Below, piece by piece: positions 53,820 to 64,000 of a stretch of DNA of 64,000 nucleotides (within the stretch, counting starts at the first letter, position 1; the number at the start of each line of letters is the position of its first letter). A program made the translations under genes and the position numbers. The notes beneath the pieces were generated by a model. That model was not told the DNA's origin, ran no database searches, and saw nothing but the letters and a program-made list of their open reading frames with translations. Source of the stretch: Hawksworthiomyces lignivorus (lineage: Eukaryota > Ascomycota > Sordariomycetes > Ophiostomatales > Ophiostomataceae); contig NTMA01000081.1 in assembly GCA_002917075.1 (NCBI GenBank), positions 124,001 to 188,000 on the forward strand. Reading direction: 5' to 3'.

Positions 53820-56800
53820 TTTCGCTTGTGGAGGAGGGGGGGGGGAGTGGAGGAAAGGTTGAATAGGGGAGAGGGGCTGGTAGTGTGTAGTAGCCGGTTC
53901 TACTAAAGAGTCTAAGCGACGAGACGAGATCGATATGCTTTGCTGTCTTGAATGAGCGGTAGACAGGAAAGACGAAGGATGCAAAATAGCTGCCGATCCG
54001 GTAAAGCGAGAAGAAGAAAAAGTCTATATAGATCTGGATATATGCTAATAGGAAAGCAGGAGGTGTGGTGAGAGGGGAGCGAAAGTGCTGAAATATATGT
54101 AGTTACTCTGCTGTCCAGACCTGATGCAGGCAGGATCGCCAAGGCACCGCACAAGCGTTAACAGCGTAGCAGCGCATGTACATAGCAGCGTGGCAGCGGA
54201 GGTGTCTGAAGTGTGCGAGGTGTGCTACTGGCTCGTATATCGTACAGTGAGTGGGAGGAGAGTGGATGCAGAGGGGACCTTGCCGCAGCGGCTAACGCTG
54301 TCTGGCATACTCTCCGCCTCTGGCCACCACTGAAAAAGAACTTTTTTTTTTTTCACTGTGGGTCACACGCTTCTCCTCAGCCTGCCGCTTGTCTCCAAGA
54401 CTGCCCTTTGAGCCGTTTGGGAAAGGGACCCAGAAAGCGCAGAGATAAGGTGGCTGAGCCTCGCGCTTTGTATGTACCACGTACGAGTACTGCGTACTTC
54501 CCGCCCGCCCCGGCCAGGCCAAGCTGCCTCCATTCGTCTCTGGCCTCCTCACGGTGAAACCTCCCCCGAGAGAGAGTGAGAGAGTGAGAGGGAGAGAGGC
54601 AGCCATCATGGCGGTTATCTTGTGGGCATCTCTGGCTTGCGAGCACGAGCATTCTGCTTTCCTCCCCCGCACTCAACCAGCTCAGCTGCACTGTACGGAG
54701 TATGTACATAGCTATTCTATTATTTCCTGCTTTCGGCATTCATGCTTCTGTCACACTCATCAAATGAATCTATTACGGATCTTCTCAGTTTTTTCTGCCG
54801 GTGGCCCCGTTTCAGTGCTGCGGCCAGGTTGCAAATCAAAATCGAGATGGCTTGTTTTGGGCAATAATTTATTGGTTCATTTCTTCAAGTATTTAATCTG
54901 CAAATTCTTTAAATTTTTTTTTCTCCATTTGCTTAGTTGTCGTCTATCTGCTTCCGGGCTGAGACTTGCTCGAGTGACTTTTTTCCTTGGCCCGTGATGA
55001 CACATGTCCAGAGTACACGTTTTCCCCTGCCACCTGTTCGCCACAGACGGCGAAAAGTGACAACGGGTGCAAAAATTCACTTTGGCAGTCTGGGCAATGC
55101 CCGACACATGTGTCTGCAAGGTTGCCACAAGACAGTTACATACGAGTACTCCTCGCATCATATCATACATACATACATACAATACAGCAGAAGAGAAAAA
55201 GGCTTCGTAGGATCCGCGTGGCCGCGAGTGGCTTTTCATCGTCGTGGGGGAATGGCCGTATCCACCTTCGTCCGAGCCCAGATCCGAGACCTAGCCAGAC
55301 CTTCTGTTGCACCGCACGTTGTACCTACATACGTGGTGTCTAAGCCTAAGCATATTGCACAGCAACGTTGACGAAACAGTACTTGACGCCTGCACTGTAA
55401 TTACTCGTTCCTCGTACTACTCGTAACGCCTGCGAAATTGCCTAGCGGCCGCAAGTCGCCTGCATAGCCCCCCAGCCCGTTCTGCTGCTGAGAGGACACA
55501 CTCTGACACTGTCGGCCAAGGCCTTATTGGTACTCCGCAGAGGCAGTTTCTGCCCCTGTGCCCTTGTGCTGGGGGAGGCTGCTCGCTAATTTATGACACT
55601 GCCCACGGGCCTCAAACCCGCCCAGCGCACTGGGACCGCTAGCTGAATGAGGCGGCCTCATGCTTCACTTCACTCGCCTGCTCCGCCCCCCCGCATAGGG
55701 AGAGAGGGTAAACAAAATGCCTCTGAAGTGCACTACTCGGAGAATTAAGTGGTACGTGTAATTGCGGAGTATTAAATTCTCATTTGTCTTCCTATGTATC
55801 TCTACCTAACGGAGTGAGGCTTGGCTGCACGTCAAATTTCCCCTAATTGCCTTTGATTCTTTTTGTTTACGGAATGCTAGTGCTCCGCATCACACAAAGA
55901 TCTGCCCTGTGCCCTATAGTATTACACATAAGCTTTTTTTTCTCTTCCATGCCGGTCTCATATTGTCGCCTCTTTCTGTCATCTCGGTAAACCGTCCGCA
56001 GGGGACGCGACTTCATGATACGACGGAGCAAATTAGCTTGCTGGCGAGGCATTGCCCAAGCTCCACGTCTCCACGCCTCTGCATCTCTGGCGTCCCCCTT
56101 ATACCTGCGTTCTACGAATGCGGATCGCGGCAATATACTAGTTGTGCTCCTCGCCGTGCTCCTCGCCAGGGGCAAGGCGCAGAGCAGCCACTGGCCACAT
56201 ATTCTCCGGGCAGTGTTTTTTGTTTTGTTTGGTGATACTGTAATTTTGTTGAGCCAACTTCAGACTGCGGCCCGGGTGGCCGTTGCACCGGTTGGCAAGT
56301 TGCGGGTCAACCAAATTGGCCGGGAGGCCGTGATGCCTCTGTATTCCTCATCGCCTTTGTTGTTTCCTTCGTCGTGGACATATAAAGGACGCATGGACTG
56401 CTTGCACTGCCACCAAAACGGGAGACTAGAGAAACTCCTTTGGCGTCTCGGCACCTGGCCCAAGCTTGTTTGGTTTGAGCTGCCAAGTTTGATCTGGCCG
56501 ATGAGAGAACTTGGCTGACAGGATATCGCTTGGCATCACCATGGTCAGCCAAGCTATGTAGCTGCTCCCAGTCGAGCTAATTGCGCACAGCAAGAATAGC
56601 TTCTCTTGCACAGCTCGTTCTATCACCCCCCCCCTGAGATTCTCTGTTTACTTTGTCGGTTCTGCGCCTCACCGGCCAATTGGCTCAGTAGCATGATGCA
56701 ATGCCTCTGATGGCATCAAGAGAAGCCGTTCTATCTGTTATCCTCCCCCTTTGCTCGTGGACAACTCTACAGGTTACGATATGCGTAGACGGTAAAATAC

Positions 56801-57886
56801 AGCCTTGGTAGTCTGCGACCGATTCTTCACTTCAGCTGCGTCAGAAGACTAGCCAGCATCCGTAGCTCAGAAATGTAAACTACAGAGCTCCGCAATCCCT
56901 GCCAGCTTCTGCTCCCGGCCATATTTTGCTGGTCTAGGCATAGCCAGCATTCCAGTCCACAACTCCCCCCTGGCTTATTAATTCAGCCAGGTTCTTAATT
57001 ACAGGTCTCTTTCCTAGACGGCCATGATTTGTACGGATCAGGTCGCACATGGTCCGTCCCAAGCTGCGCCGCCAAAACAATATGTCCGCGTGGAACATAA
57101 AGTCGAATTCACAAGCCTTCCCCTCGCCGTACAACATTTAGCAATGTACGGCGCAAAAGAAATTCAGATGTGTCGCCCATGATAGGGAATATTGGTGCTA
57201 AAACATAGCCTCACTTTCCAAACTATCAGATCGGCGGGGGGGGCCTCCTGACTAGAGCGCCCATATCTGACTTCTCTTTGTATCTCATGCCATCTGTTGC
57301 TGAGCAGCGGCATGCGACGCGGACCGGAAGTGGGTCGCCTTGGACAGCCGAGACATGTGCCGCACGCCGCCGCCGTCTTCGGAATTGCGGAGGATCGAAG
57401 ACTCTAAGCGACGAAGCAGAGAGGCAGCCAGCAGACGCGAAAAAAATAGTGTTAATTCAGGACAAAGAAAATCAGAATGCCGCATCAAGACGGGCAACCA
57501 TGTGGACTTGGAAGGATGGTGGACTATACCCATCAAAGCCGCCTAGTCAAAGATAGGCGGACTCGCTAGACGAGCTGTCGCTGACTGATTGGGCATTGTT
57601 GGGTTCAGACAGCTGGTCGGTGGTACCGACTCTCTGGTTAAGGGATAGCAATTCTGCATCAGGACTCATCCGAGACATAGTAACAAAGTCGGGAAGCAAA
57701 GAGCCTCATAAGCGAGAAAGCTAAGAGCTTCTCAAGCAATATCCCGCGTACTGGTCTCTCCCCAAGAGAATCTCAGGCCATAGCGGGCCGATAAATCGAT
57801 CTTGACTAGATCGCAACATGACGTAGATATCCACGATCTCTGCCAGTCGATAGTGACAGCACAAAAGTCTTGGCCAGCTTGGCATC
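53820..57886. other. 4-kb gene-poor region
   Basis: The largest gap in the window. It includes a poly-T run (54341-54353), a GA-rich run (54568-54598), a (CATA)n microsatellite at about 55164-55181 and a TACGGAGTA motif at 54694-54702. Several ORFs of 60-170 codons exist but show no recognised motif. The minus-strand frame 56934-57137 (LFWRRSLGRTMCDLIRTNHG) is the most protein-like and could be a relic. Confidence 0.5.
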
Positions 57887-57898
57887 TTGCACCCAAAA

Positions 57899-60172
57899 AT
57901 GGAACCGTACACGGCGCCAATCCCATTTGACGAGTTGCCTGTCGTCCACGTGGAGACGGCCGTGACCCAAGATGACCACCAGGACCTGTTCGACGACCGC
58001 TCGGATCCCGTCGCTCTGGCGGCGATCGGCCAGTGCGTGGGCCTGCTCAAGCTCCACGATGATGCGGTCGTGGACTTCTACGGGAAGATGCTCCGCAACT
58101 CTACGCAGGCAGAGTTTGGGGAAACGGGCATGCAGCTGGTCGCCGGCATGTCCAAGACTACCGGCGCGCTGATGCGTACGCTCGACGGCGTGCCGGCGGT
58201 GGCAGCGGTATCCTTCCTCCAGGAGGCTCTCACAGAAGACGCATTCCTCAAGTTCCTCGCCAATCTCATGGCGAGGACGCCGCCGAGCCACCTGCAGCAA
58301 CCGGGGGGATGGCAGCAGATCCTCGACACCGTCAAAGCTCTCAACTCCCAGACATCCTGCGTGTCATGGGCCGGGGAGCTGCACGAAGCGCAGGAGCATG
58401 TCGGCGAGGGCCCGCCCGCCGGATACTTGTTCAGGGAATTCTTCTGGGCATTTGCAAGAGTCGACGTATTCTCGCTGGTGGCCTTCTACCAGGCACTGTG
58501 CACGGTGTCCCACAACCCGGAAACGTATTGCTGCACTCTGACGACGCCGTACAGCCTTGTGGTCCCGTACGTCTTGGCTCACCACCTCTGCAGCCTCCGC
58601 GTCTGCGTCGTGGTCCAGGGAGAGACGGTGCCGAGCGATCAGGTAGTCGGAGGGTGGCAGGTGCGGCTGGAGCGGGTCCTGAATCCGGACGACTTTTTTG
58701 TTCCGACGACCGTGAAGCTCGGACGGTCGGCGGCGCACTTGCAAGACTTGTTTGTCACGAGAAACCCCGGCGAAGGTCGGTTCGAGCGGACGAATGTGCT
58801 CGCAATCGGCCAAAAATCCACGCTGCGGCAGAGTCTCGGGTATGCAGAGAGCGAGGAGCTCGCGGCGATGGCGATCGCGGTGGCCATTTCTGCCATGGCA
58901 AAGTGGAAGCGAAAACCAGCAGATGCGCCGCCGCCGCCGCCAGCGACGCTGCAGGACCAAGGATCGTCGGATGCCGGCAGCTTCCGCGCAACGCGCGACG
59001 GACCGCCGGTCGAGACGCGCCTCACTCTCGCGCACGTCGAGATTTGGTGGGGCCTCCGAGGCGAGCTCTCCGAGAGGCTGTGGCAGCTCGCGGAGCAGCA
59101 GCTTGAGCGCCTCCCTGACAACGCGACGTATCGCGAGCTGCCCTTCGGCGGCGCCGTCGCGCAGAACATTGCAGAATTCAACGGCGCTGCCGAAGGGCCT
59201 CTCCACAGACACCAGAGCGACCGCCTGACCCTGGGACGGTCCGACTTCGAGAGGCTGCTCGCGATCCTGGTTCCCCAGCTGGTCCTGATCGCGTTTGCGG
59301 ATCCCCAGTCGCTGGCAGACGGCCGGGTTCACATCCGGGGACCGAGCACAATGCGGCCGAGCCCCATCGGCAGGGCCTTTAACGGAACAAGAGAGCCGGC
59401 AAAGCTGTCCGTAAATGATGTCTTGGAGTCCTGGATTTACTGGATCAGCGGCAGTCTCCAGTCTGAGCCTCTCGGCCTGCACGGCGGACCCGTGCTTCTC
59501 TCTGCGGACGGCTACGTGGTATACCGAAGCGTGCTCAACGGGATCGATCCCAGCCCCGGCTGGTTCGAGAGGGTCGTCGTCGAGCCGGGACACATCGAGT
59601 TCCGCAGCCGGCGCTGGGACCAGATCAGCAACGTGCGCATACGGACACACTCGTCTTTGCCCATACCATTGTATCAGGGGCTTCTGGCTGGCCCAGCTTC
59701 GCTGCCGTCGAGAGATCTCACCGGCATGGACTCGTGCGTCTGGCGCGTGCAATCCTTCGGAGACAGAGACTATCTGTCGATTTCGATGCTATTCCGGCTA
59801 GGCCACAACATACTAATACCAACGTCGCCGCTGGCCATTGTGGAAGAGTACTGGGGGAGGTGGCGCGGTGACCAGTCGCCGGTGCGCTGCACGCACGACT
59901 ATGACCGTCCCACCCAGCTGGCCGACGGAGAAGTCGTCTACAGCCAGTCTGCCGGGAGCGCCTATGATCCCGACAGAGACGGGCTGCTCCCAGACGCGCA
60001 TCCCAGTCAGACTTGTCTGCGGCTCTATCATTCTCACGGCAACCCGCAGGGCCAGATCGGCTGCATGCTTTCCGAAGACAAGACGGCCCCGGGCCTGATC
60101 CGCGGAGATGCTTGTCTGAGGTGCTGCTTAAACTTCGCTTGGGAGCACGATCTGCAATTCGTGGTGGACTAG
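57899..60172 (+). CDS. Intronless orphan protein, 757 aa
   Basis: The start is set at ATG 57899 (MEPYTAPIPFDELPVVHVE); the frame extends four codons further only from a TTG. Composition and codon use are those of a real gene and no stop or frame break occurs. No catalytic or binding motif was recognised. Features are an N-terminal helical half (VGLLKLHDDAVVDFYGKML, GYLFREFFWAFARVDVFSLV), a Pro run (PPPPP) near residue 345, a middle segment LAHVEIWWGLRGELSERLWQ, and a Cys/His-containing C-terminus (RLYHSHGNPQGQIGCMLS, DACLRCCLNFAWEH). No signal peptide or clear TM helix. Probably cytosolic; function unknown and likely lineage-restricted. Confidence 0.72.
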   Translation: MEPYTAPIPFDELPVVHVETAVTQDDHQDLFDDRSDPVALAAIGQCVGLLKLHDDAVVDFYGKMLRNSTQAEFGETGMQLVAGMSKTTGALMRTLDGVPAVAAVSFLQEALTEDAFLKFLANLMARTPPSHLQQPGGWQQILDTVKALNSQTSCVSWAGELHEAQEHVGEGPPAGYLFREFFWAFARVDVFSLVAFYQALCTVSHNPETYCCTLTTPYSLVVPYVLAHHLCSLRVCVVVQGETVPSDQVVGGWQVRLERVLNPDDFFVPTTVKLGRSAAHLQDLFVTRNPGEGRFERTNVLAIGQKSTLRQSLGYAESEELAAMAIAVAISAMAKWKRKPADAPPPPPATLQDQGSSDAGSFRATRDGPPVETRLTLAHVEIWWGLRGELSERLWQLAEQQLERLPDNATYRELPFGGAVAQNIAEFNGAAEGPLHRHQSDRLTLGRSDFERLLAILVPQLVLIAFADPQSLADGRVHIRGPSTMRPSPIGRAFNGTREPAKLSVNDVLESWIYWISGSLQSEPLGLHGGPVLLSADGYVVYRSVLNGIDPSPGWFERVVVEPGHIEFRSRRWDQISNVRIRTHSSLPIPLYQGLLAGPASLPSRDLTGMDSCVWRVQSFGDRDYLSISMLFRLGHNILIPTSPLAIVEEYWGRWRGDQSPVRCTHDYDRPTQLADGEVVYSQSAGSAYDPDRDGLLPDAHPSQTCLRLYHSHGNPQGQIGCMLSEDKTAPGLIRGDACLRCCLNFAWEHDLQFVVD

Positions 60173-60496
60173 ATATCATATGCATCTGGTGGGATAGATT
60201 TTTCTTTTGGCCATACCGTCTTGAGCCGCCGTCTCGGCACCGTATCTCATAATATACAAAGCTTTCCCCCCTTTTTGTTTTTTGAGCGGCGAATAAAGTA
60301 CAGATAAGACATGACGTCAGTTTATTTTTTCGTAGTCGCCCTCCTCTCGGCAGCTCCTCTTGCTCAGACGTGTATTCGTCTGCGCAAGCCTGTTCCCTGC
60401 CTGCTCGGGACTCCACCGGACCCTGTTCTCTCCCCCCCCCCCTACGGCTCCCCACTCCGCCCGGTTTCCTCCCCTCCCCCTTCGCCATTCGCCGCC
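60173..60496. other. Short convergent intergenic region
   Basis: 324 bases between the orphan (+) and the tRNA synthetase (-), with a C-rich run at 60432-60442. No gene. Confidence 0.6.
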
Positions 60497-62164
60497 TCAG
60501 CGGATCTCCACGCCCAGCCGCTCGACGAGGGCGTCGGTGACGGCGGCGTGCAGGCGGTTGGTCTCGGCGTTGGTGAGGGTGCGCTCGAGGCTGCGGTAGT
60601 TGATGCGGTAGCAGCGGCTCTGGCGGCCGGTGGTGGGGTGGGCAAAGGCGTCGGTGAGCTGGACGTCCTCGACGACGTCGCCGGCGACGCTGCGGATGAC
60701 CTCCATGACGTCGTTGTTGTGGAAGACGGGGCGGCCGCCGGCGGCGGCAGCACCGGCAGAGCCCTCGTCGGCGGGGAGGCCGGCGCGGCCGCCGAGCCAG
60801 AAGGAGACGTCCTTGTAGCAGGGGGGGTAGCGGGAGAAGGGGACGAAGCGGCGCAGGCGGGCGAGGTCGTCGGAGACGCCGCGGAACTGGCCGAGGAAGC
60901 GCTCGTCGGAGGACCAGAAGAGGCGGATGTCGGGGATCTGGAAGAGCAGCATGGCGATGCGGTCGAGGCCGATGCCAAAGGCCCAGGCCAGCTGGCCCGG
61001 CACGCCGGCGTCGCGCAGGATGCGCTGCTGCGTCACGCCGCAGCCCAGCACCTCGAGCCAGTCGCCCTGGTAGTACACCTCGAGCTCCCACGAGGGGCTG
61101 GTGAAGGGGAAAAACGCCTCGACCCAGCGCATGCGCAGGGGCTCGTCGTTTTCCGGCGCGCGTCCCTCGGCCGCGGCCGCGGCAGCGGCCGCCTGCTTCG
61201 CCCGCGAGAACACCTCGACCACCATCAGCTCCAGCGACCGCTTGAGGTGGGCGCCCAGCGCGGCCACCTCGGCGGCCGAGTGGTGGTCGGCCTGGCGCGG
61301 GTTGCGCGCGTCGTGGAACGGCGGGTTGGGGTCCTCGACGGCGACGCCGTGCTCGGGCAGCCGCGCCAGGTCGGCCAGGATGGCGGCGGCCAGGTCGCCG
61401 TTCTCGTCGGCGTCCGCGGCGCGGTCCCACACGCGGGCGCCCTCCATCTGGTGGAAGACCGGGTAGTGGGTGCGGTCGACCTCGTCGCGGCGGTAGACGT
61501 CGGCGCTCAGCAGGAAGCCGTCGCTGGCGTTGGCGCGGAACGTCTCCAGCTCGTGGGCGCTCGTGTGGGTGCGCAGCAGCGTGTCCTGGTTGATGTAGTA
61601 GGTGTCGGAGCGGTTGCGGCCCGGGTGGTCCGGCGGAAAGCCCAGCGAGTCAAAGTTCTGGAACGTCGACACCACCGGGTGCAGCGAGTTGTGGTAGCGG
61701 AACGTCGGCGCCGGGAACCGCGACTCGATGATCTGCCGCGTGATGGCCACCGGGTGGTCCTTCTGCAGGTGCAGCCGGCGGCTGGCGGCGGCCAGGACGT
61801 TGGCGGGCGCATTGAACCAGGCGTCCGTGGCGTAGGTCCGCCCGTCGACCTGGACCTTGTCCTGTGCCGATGGAGAAGTGGGGGATGCGGAGGAAGATGT
61901 GGAGGAGGAGGAGGAGGAGGAGGAGGAGGAAGAGGAAGAGGAAGAGGAAGAGGAAGAGGAAGAGGATGTGGAGGCGGAGGTGGTAGCGTTAGTGGAGGAG
62001 CTAGCTGCTGTTGAGTATCGTGACAGGAGGGTCCTGGCAGTCTTTGCCGGCCGGGTGGTGGGACGCCGCAGACACCGGGACGACAAGGCCGGCATTGGCG
62101 GCATGCAGAGCTCTCCTGCCGCCAGGCCCACGGGCCGAGGCAATCGTCTAAGCACGGCTGCCAT
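60497..62164 (-). CDS. msf1: Phenylalanyl-tRNA synthetase, mitochondrial (monomeric, class II)
   Basis: Intronless, 555 aa from ATG 62164 (MAAVLRRLPRPVGLAAG). The frame extends upstream to 62365, but the Arg-rich presequence begins best here. After the mitochondrial targeting region there is a Ser homopolymer tract, then the class II catalytic core: YHNSLHPVVSTFQNFDSLGF, YYINQDTLLRTHTSAHE, RRDEVDRTHYPVFHQMEG (motif 2) and AWAFGIGLDRIAMLLFQIPD (motif 3). A C-terminal ferredoxin-fold anticodon-binding domain (VAGDVVEDVQLTDAF, YRINYRSLERTLTNAE) ends the protein. It charges mitochondrial tRNA-Phe. An Ala-rich insertion lies at about residues 320-335. Length is somewhat above yeast Msf1 because of the Ser tract and insertions. 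Confidence 0.94.
   Translation of the reverse strand: MAAVLRRLPRPVGLAAGELCMPPMPALSSRCLRRPTTRPAKTARTLLSRYSTAASSSTNATTSASTSSSSSSSSSSSSSSSSSSSSSSTSSSASPTSPSAQDKVQVDGRTYATDAWFNAPANVLAAASRRLHLQKDHPVAITRQIIESRFPAPTFRYHNSLHPVVSTFQNFDSLGFPPDHPGRNRSDTYYINQDTLLRTHTSAHELETFRANASDGFLLSADVYRRDEVDRTHYPVFHQMEGARVWDRAADADENGDLAAAILADLARLPEHGVAVEDPNPPFHDARNPRQADHHSAAEVAALGAHLKRSLELMVVEVFSRAKQAAAAAAAAEGRAPENDEPLRMRWVEAFFPFTSPSWELEVYYQGDWLEVLGCGVTQQRILRDAGVPGQLAWAFGIGLDRIAMLLFQIPDIRLFWSSDERFLGQFRGVSDDLARLRRFVPFSRYPPCYKDVSFWLGGRAGLPADEGSAGAAAAGGRPVFHNNDVMEVIRSVAGDVVEDVQLTDAFAHPTTGRQSRCYRINYRSLERTLTNAETNRLHAAVTDALVERLGVEIR
61898..61969 (-). repeat. GAG/GAA triplet tract encoding poly-Ser
   Basis: A run of GAG then GAAGAG triplets on the plus strand encodes about 22 consecutive Ser in the synthetase, between presequence and catalytic core. 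Probably a hypervariable microsatellite. Confidence 0.85.
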
Positions 62165-62841
62165 CAGAGAAGCGAAATTCAGCAGCCAATGGGAATTGCT
62201 GCAGCGAAAACGAGGAACAAAGAAGAGATGCCCGTCGGAGGAGACGACCCAGCAAGCTTGCCGTAAGCCATGACCTGAGCTTTCACGAGGGAAAATTGGA
62301 TGCGGGATCAACCGCGGCCCCTCAGCCAATAACAGCCGTTCCCAACTCCCACCGGCTGAGAGCATAGTGCATCATACAGTAGAATACCGTATCGTACAGT
62401 ATAAGCCCTGCGGGAAGGGGACTGCAAATAAGCAATAATGGAATAATGGAAACAGAATGGCTGAAACTCCGTTAGCGGAGATTTCGGGGAGAGATGCACC
62501 ATCCCGAAGTCAAAAGAAAAGAGACGGACAAAAAAGCCGGCAGCCAGTCAACGTAGCATGCAGCCTACACGTCCTACGACGTTCCCACACGCATGTACTA
62601 CACGTACTACATGTAGTTACTCCGTACTACAGTACACGTCCTTCACGTAGGTACGCACAGGCTGCGGTATGCAAAGGCGCAATGCGATTGCCCTGAGATG
62701 CCATCCCACCGCTACGGCTTAGGGAGCGTTCCAGCAGCCTTGTTCGCTGCTGATTCGCGGACATCCCGACTATACAGCCGTCCTGCGCCGAAAGGAAGAG
62801 AATTATGCGCTATGACGCTATCTGCCTATCTCTCTCTCTCT

Positions 62842-62876
<35 letters not shown>

Positions 62877-63889
62877 GTTCTCTCTCTTTGGCTTGCTGCT
62901 TATTATTACTCCTAACTTTTTTTTTTTTCGGTGCCTCTCCCAAGCCGGCGACTCCTCGTTTCTCATCTCTCGTTCTTCGTTCGTTCGGCTTTCATGATAT
63001 TCGGAAGGGCAATTCCACAACTACATACAATAGCTCGGAGCCTATGTCCTTTTAGGTGCTGTCGCTGCTGTTCTGCTCCACTGTTTATCGCCAATCGTAT
63101 TGTTGGATTTACGGATTCTTTTGCTTCTCAAAAATTAGTTTTCTTACTTTCTCTCTTTTTTTTTTGGTTCTTTTTTTCTTTTTCGGTTTCTTGCTCTACG
63201 CCGCCTCTTCTCAGGTACCTGGCTTTGGCTCTTCTTATCGGAAGTATCGCCGCTCCGGAGAAATCAAAGCGAACGCCTAACTCCAGCACTTTCTCAGCTT
63301 CCTCCTCCTATTCTTCTTCTGGTGCGCAAAGGGTCCTCCAATTCCCTTCCATTGCTCATTTTCCTTTATGCTCTGTTCCTTATTGTTGTTGCCCTTCTTC
63401 TGCTTCCTTCTCCAATCACCACTCCCTATTTCGCAATCGACATCCCTCATACTCACCTCCCCCCCTACACCCGGGCCGCCCAATAAAAGTTCATCTTCCC
63501 GTGCCTTTTCCTTCTCGGACCTGGTAAAAACGGGATATTAACAACAAACTCCAAGGAGCTAACAGCAGCCCGCAGCCAGCACTCAGTTCTCTTATCCGAT
63601 TGTGTGCTGTCATCTATCCCGTCTAGGCTTAAGCTGTATGCTAATTGCCGTCCCCTGGCCCTTCTCTTTTACACTCTCTTTTCGTCTCTCCTCGTCCTTC
63701 TTCTATGGCACATAGAGCAGGCCTGGTTCCAATCTCGTTCCAGTTCTCTCTCTCCTCGAGGTCTTCTTTCACTAGAATTTGCAAAAAAGTAATGCTCTGC
63801 CGGTGAAAGCTGCTTCTCTTTCTGGCTCCTCTCTTGCTCTTGTAGACGACATATGTGTAGCGATATACGTATACGCATATCGGCTTAAG
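62165..63889. other. Divergent intergenic region with CT/T tract
   Basis: Contains a palindrome-rich GTAC segment with TACTCCGTA (62618-62626), a (CT)n followed by about 31 T at 62829-62875, and a long C/T-biased leader (63000-63880) before the last gene. No ORF accepted. Confidence 0.55.
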
Positions 63890-64000
63890 ATGGAATCACA
63901 AAAGACCGGTCCTTCGGCTCTGCCGGCCTCGGTGCCGGCTCCAAAAGCCGCCGCAGCCGTGCCTGGCGCGCCGGCCAAGAAGACGCCGGCGGCAGCCATA
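63890..64000 (+). CDS. Start of an Ala/Pro/Lys-rich protein, cut by window edge
   Basis: From ATG 63890 the frame stays open to the window end (37 codons: MESQKTGPSALPASVPAP and so on). GC rises sharply at the ATG after a long pyrimidine-rich leader, which is how fungal genes start here. The product cannot be identified from a disordered N-terminus. The opposite-strand frame is a shadow of this one. Confidence 0.5.
   Translation, partial: MESQKTGPSALPASVPAPKAAAAVPGAPAKKTPAAAI

Noticed and set aside
52812..53906. 364-codon plus-strand ORF over calcipressin
   Set aside because: Shadow frame; calcipressin signature lies on the other strand.
53820..53984. Upstream ATG for calcipressin
   Set aside because: It would add 55 low-complexity residues; the downstream ATG better fits the family, though it cannot be excluded.
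57887..57898. Four extra N-terminal codons on the orphan gene
   Set aside because: They depend on a TTG start; the first ATG is at 57899.
59718..61430. 570-codon minus-strand ORF spanning the orphan and the synthetase
   Set aside because: Arg/Pro/Gly-rich shadow joining two unrelated genes in a wrong frame.
60311..62014. 567-codon plus-strand ORF across the tRNA synthetase
   Set aside because: Val/Gly/Ala-rich shadow; the minus strand has all class II synthetase motifs.

Overview
This window is nuclear DNA of a filamentous ascomycete (Pezizomycotina, most likely a GC-rich Sordariomycete). The evidence is intron-containing genes with short GT-AG introns (about 50-190 nt, several with CTAAC-type branch sites), a 742-residue complex I 78 kDa subunit of Neurospora type, very GC-rich third positions in housekeeping genes, CT-rich promoters and leaders, and fungal-specific families (HET domain, NACHT-ankyrin NLR, CorA-like accessory protein, KPWE-motif protein, CmcJ/AsaB-like oxygenase). 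No tRNA, rRNA, CRISPR array or intact transposon was recognised. Exon junctions were worked out by hand from splice motifs and reading frame.

Layout. 1-22.7 kb is a conserved housekeeping block: RNase III (-, runs off the left edge), an ATG37-type acyl-CoA-binding membrane protein (+), an Ala/Pro-rich orphan (+), the NADH:ubiquinone oxidoreductase 78 kDa subunit (+) behind four CCAAT boxes, a KPWE-motif PEX39-like protein (-), a mitochondrial pyruvate dehydrogenase phosphatase-type PP2C (+), a GH63-like glycosidase with a 3-nt microexon (+), ATP synthase subunit 5/OSCP (-) and MOB1 (-).

22.7-33.8 kb is an accessory, visibly less GC-rich island. It holds an NLR whose N-terminus is a RelA/SpoT-like nucleotidyltransferase domain joined to NACHT and ankyrin repeats (-), a divergently transcribed CorA-like two-TM protein (+), and a decayed HET-domain gene (+). 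This resembles a fungal allorecognition/innate-immunity locus and is the most interesting part of the window. The ankyrin array contains three perfect 99-bp units, and the gene now stops in the middle of a repeat, with a decayed repeat fragment beyond the stop.

33.8-64 kb returns to ordinary genes: a secreted six-hairpin glycosidase-like protein with a 6-nt microexon (+), LSM1 (-), an Sds3-like histone deacetylase complex subunit (+), a CmcJ/AsaB-like oxygenase (-), a 2,217-residue AT-hook protein (+), calcipressin (-), an intronless orphan of 757 residues after a 4-kb gene-poor stretch (+), mitochondrial phenylalanyl-tRNA synthetase (-), and the first 37 codons of a gene leaving the right edge (+).

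Functional threads: mitochondrial energy metabolism (complex I, ATP synthase, PDH phosphatase, mitochondrial tRNA charging), peroxisome biology (ATG37-like, PEX39-like), RNA processing and decay (RNase III, LSM1), signalling (MOB1, calcipressin), and the immune-like island.
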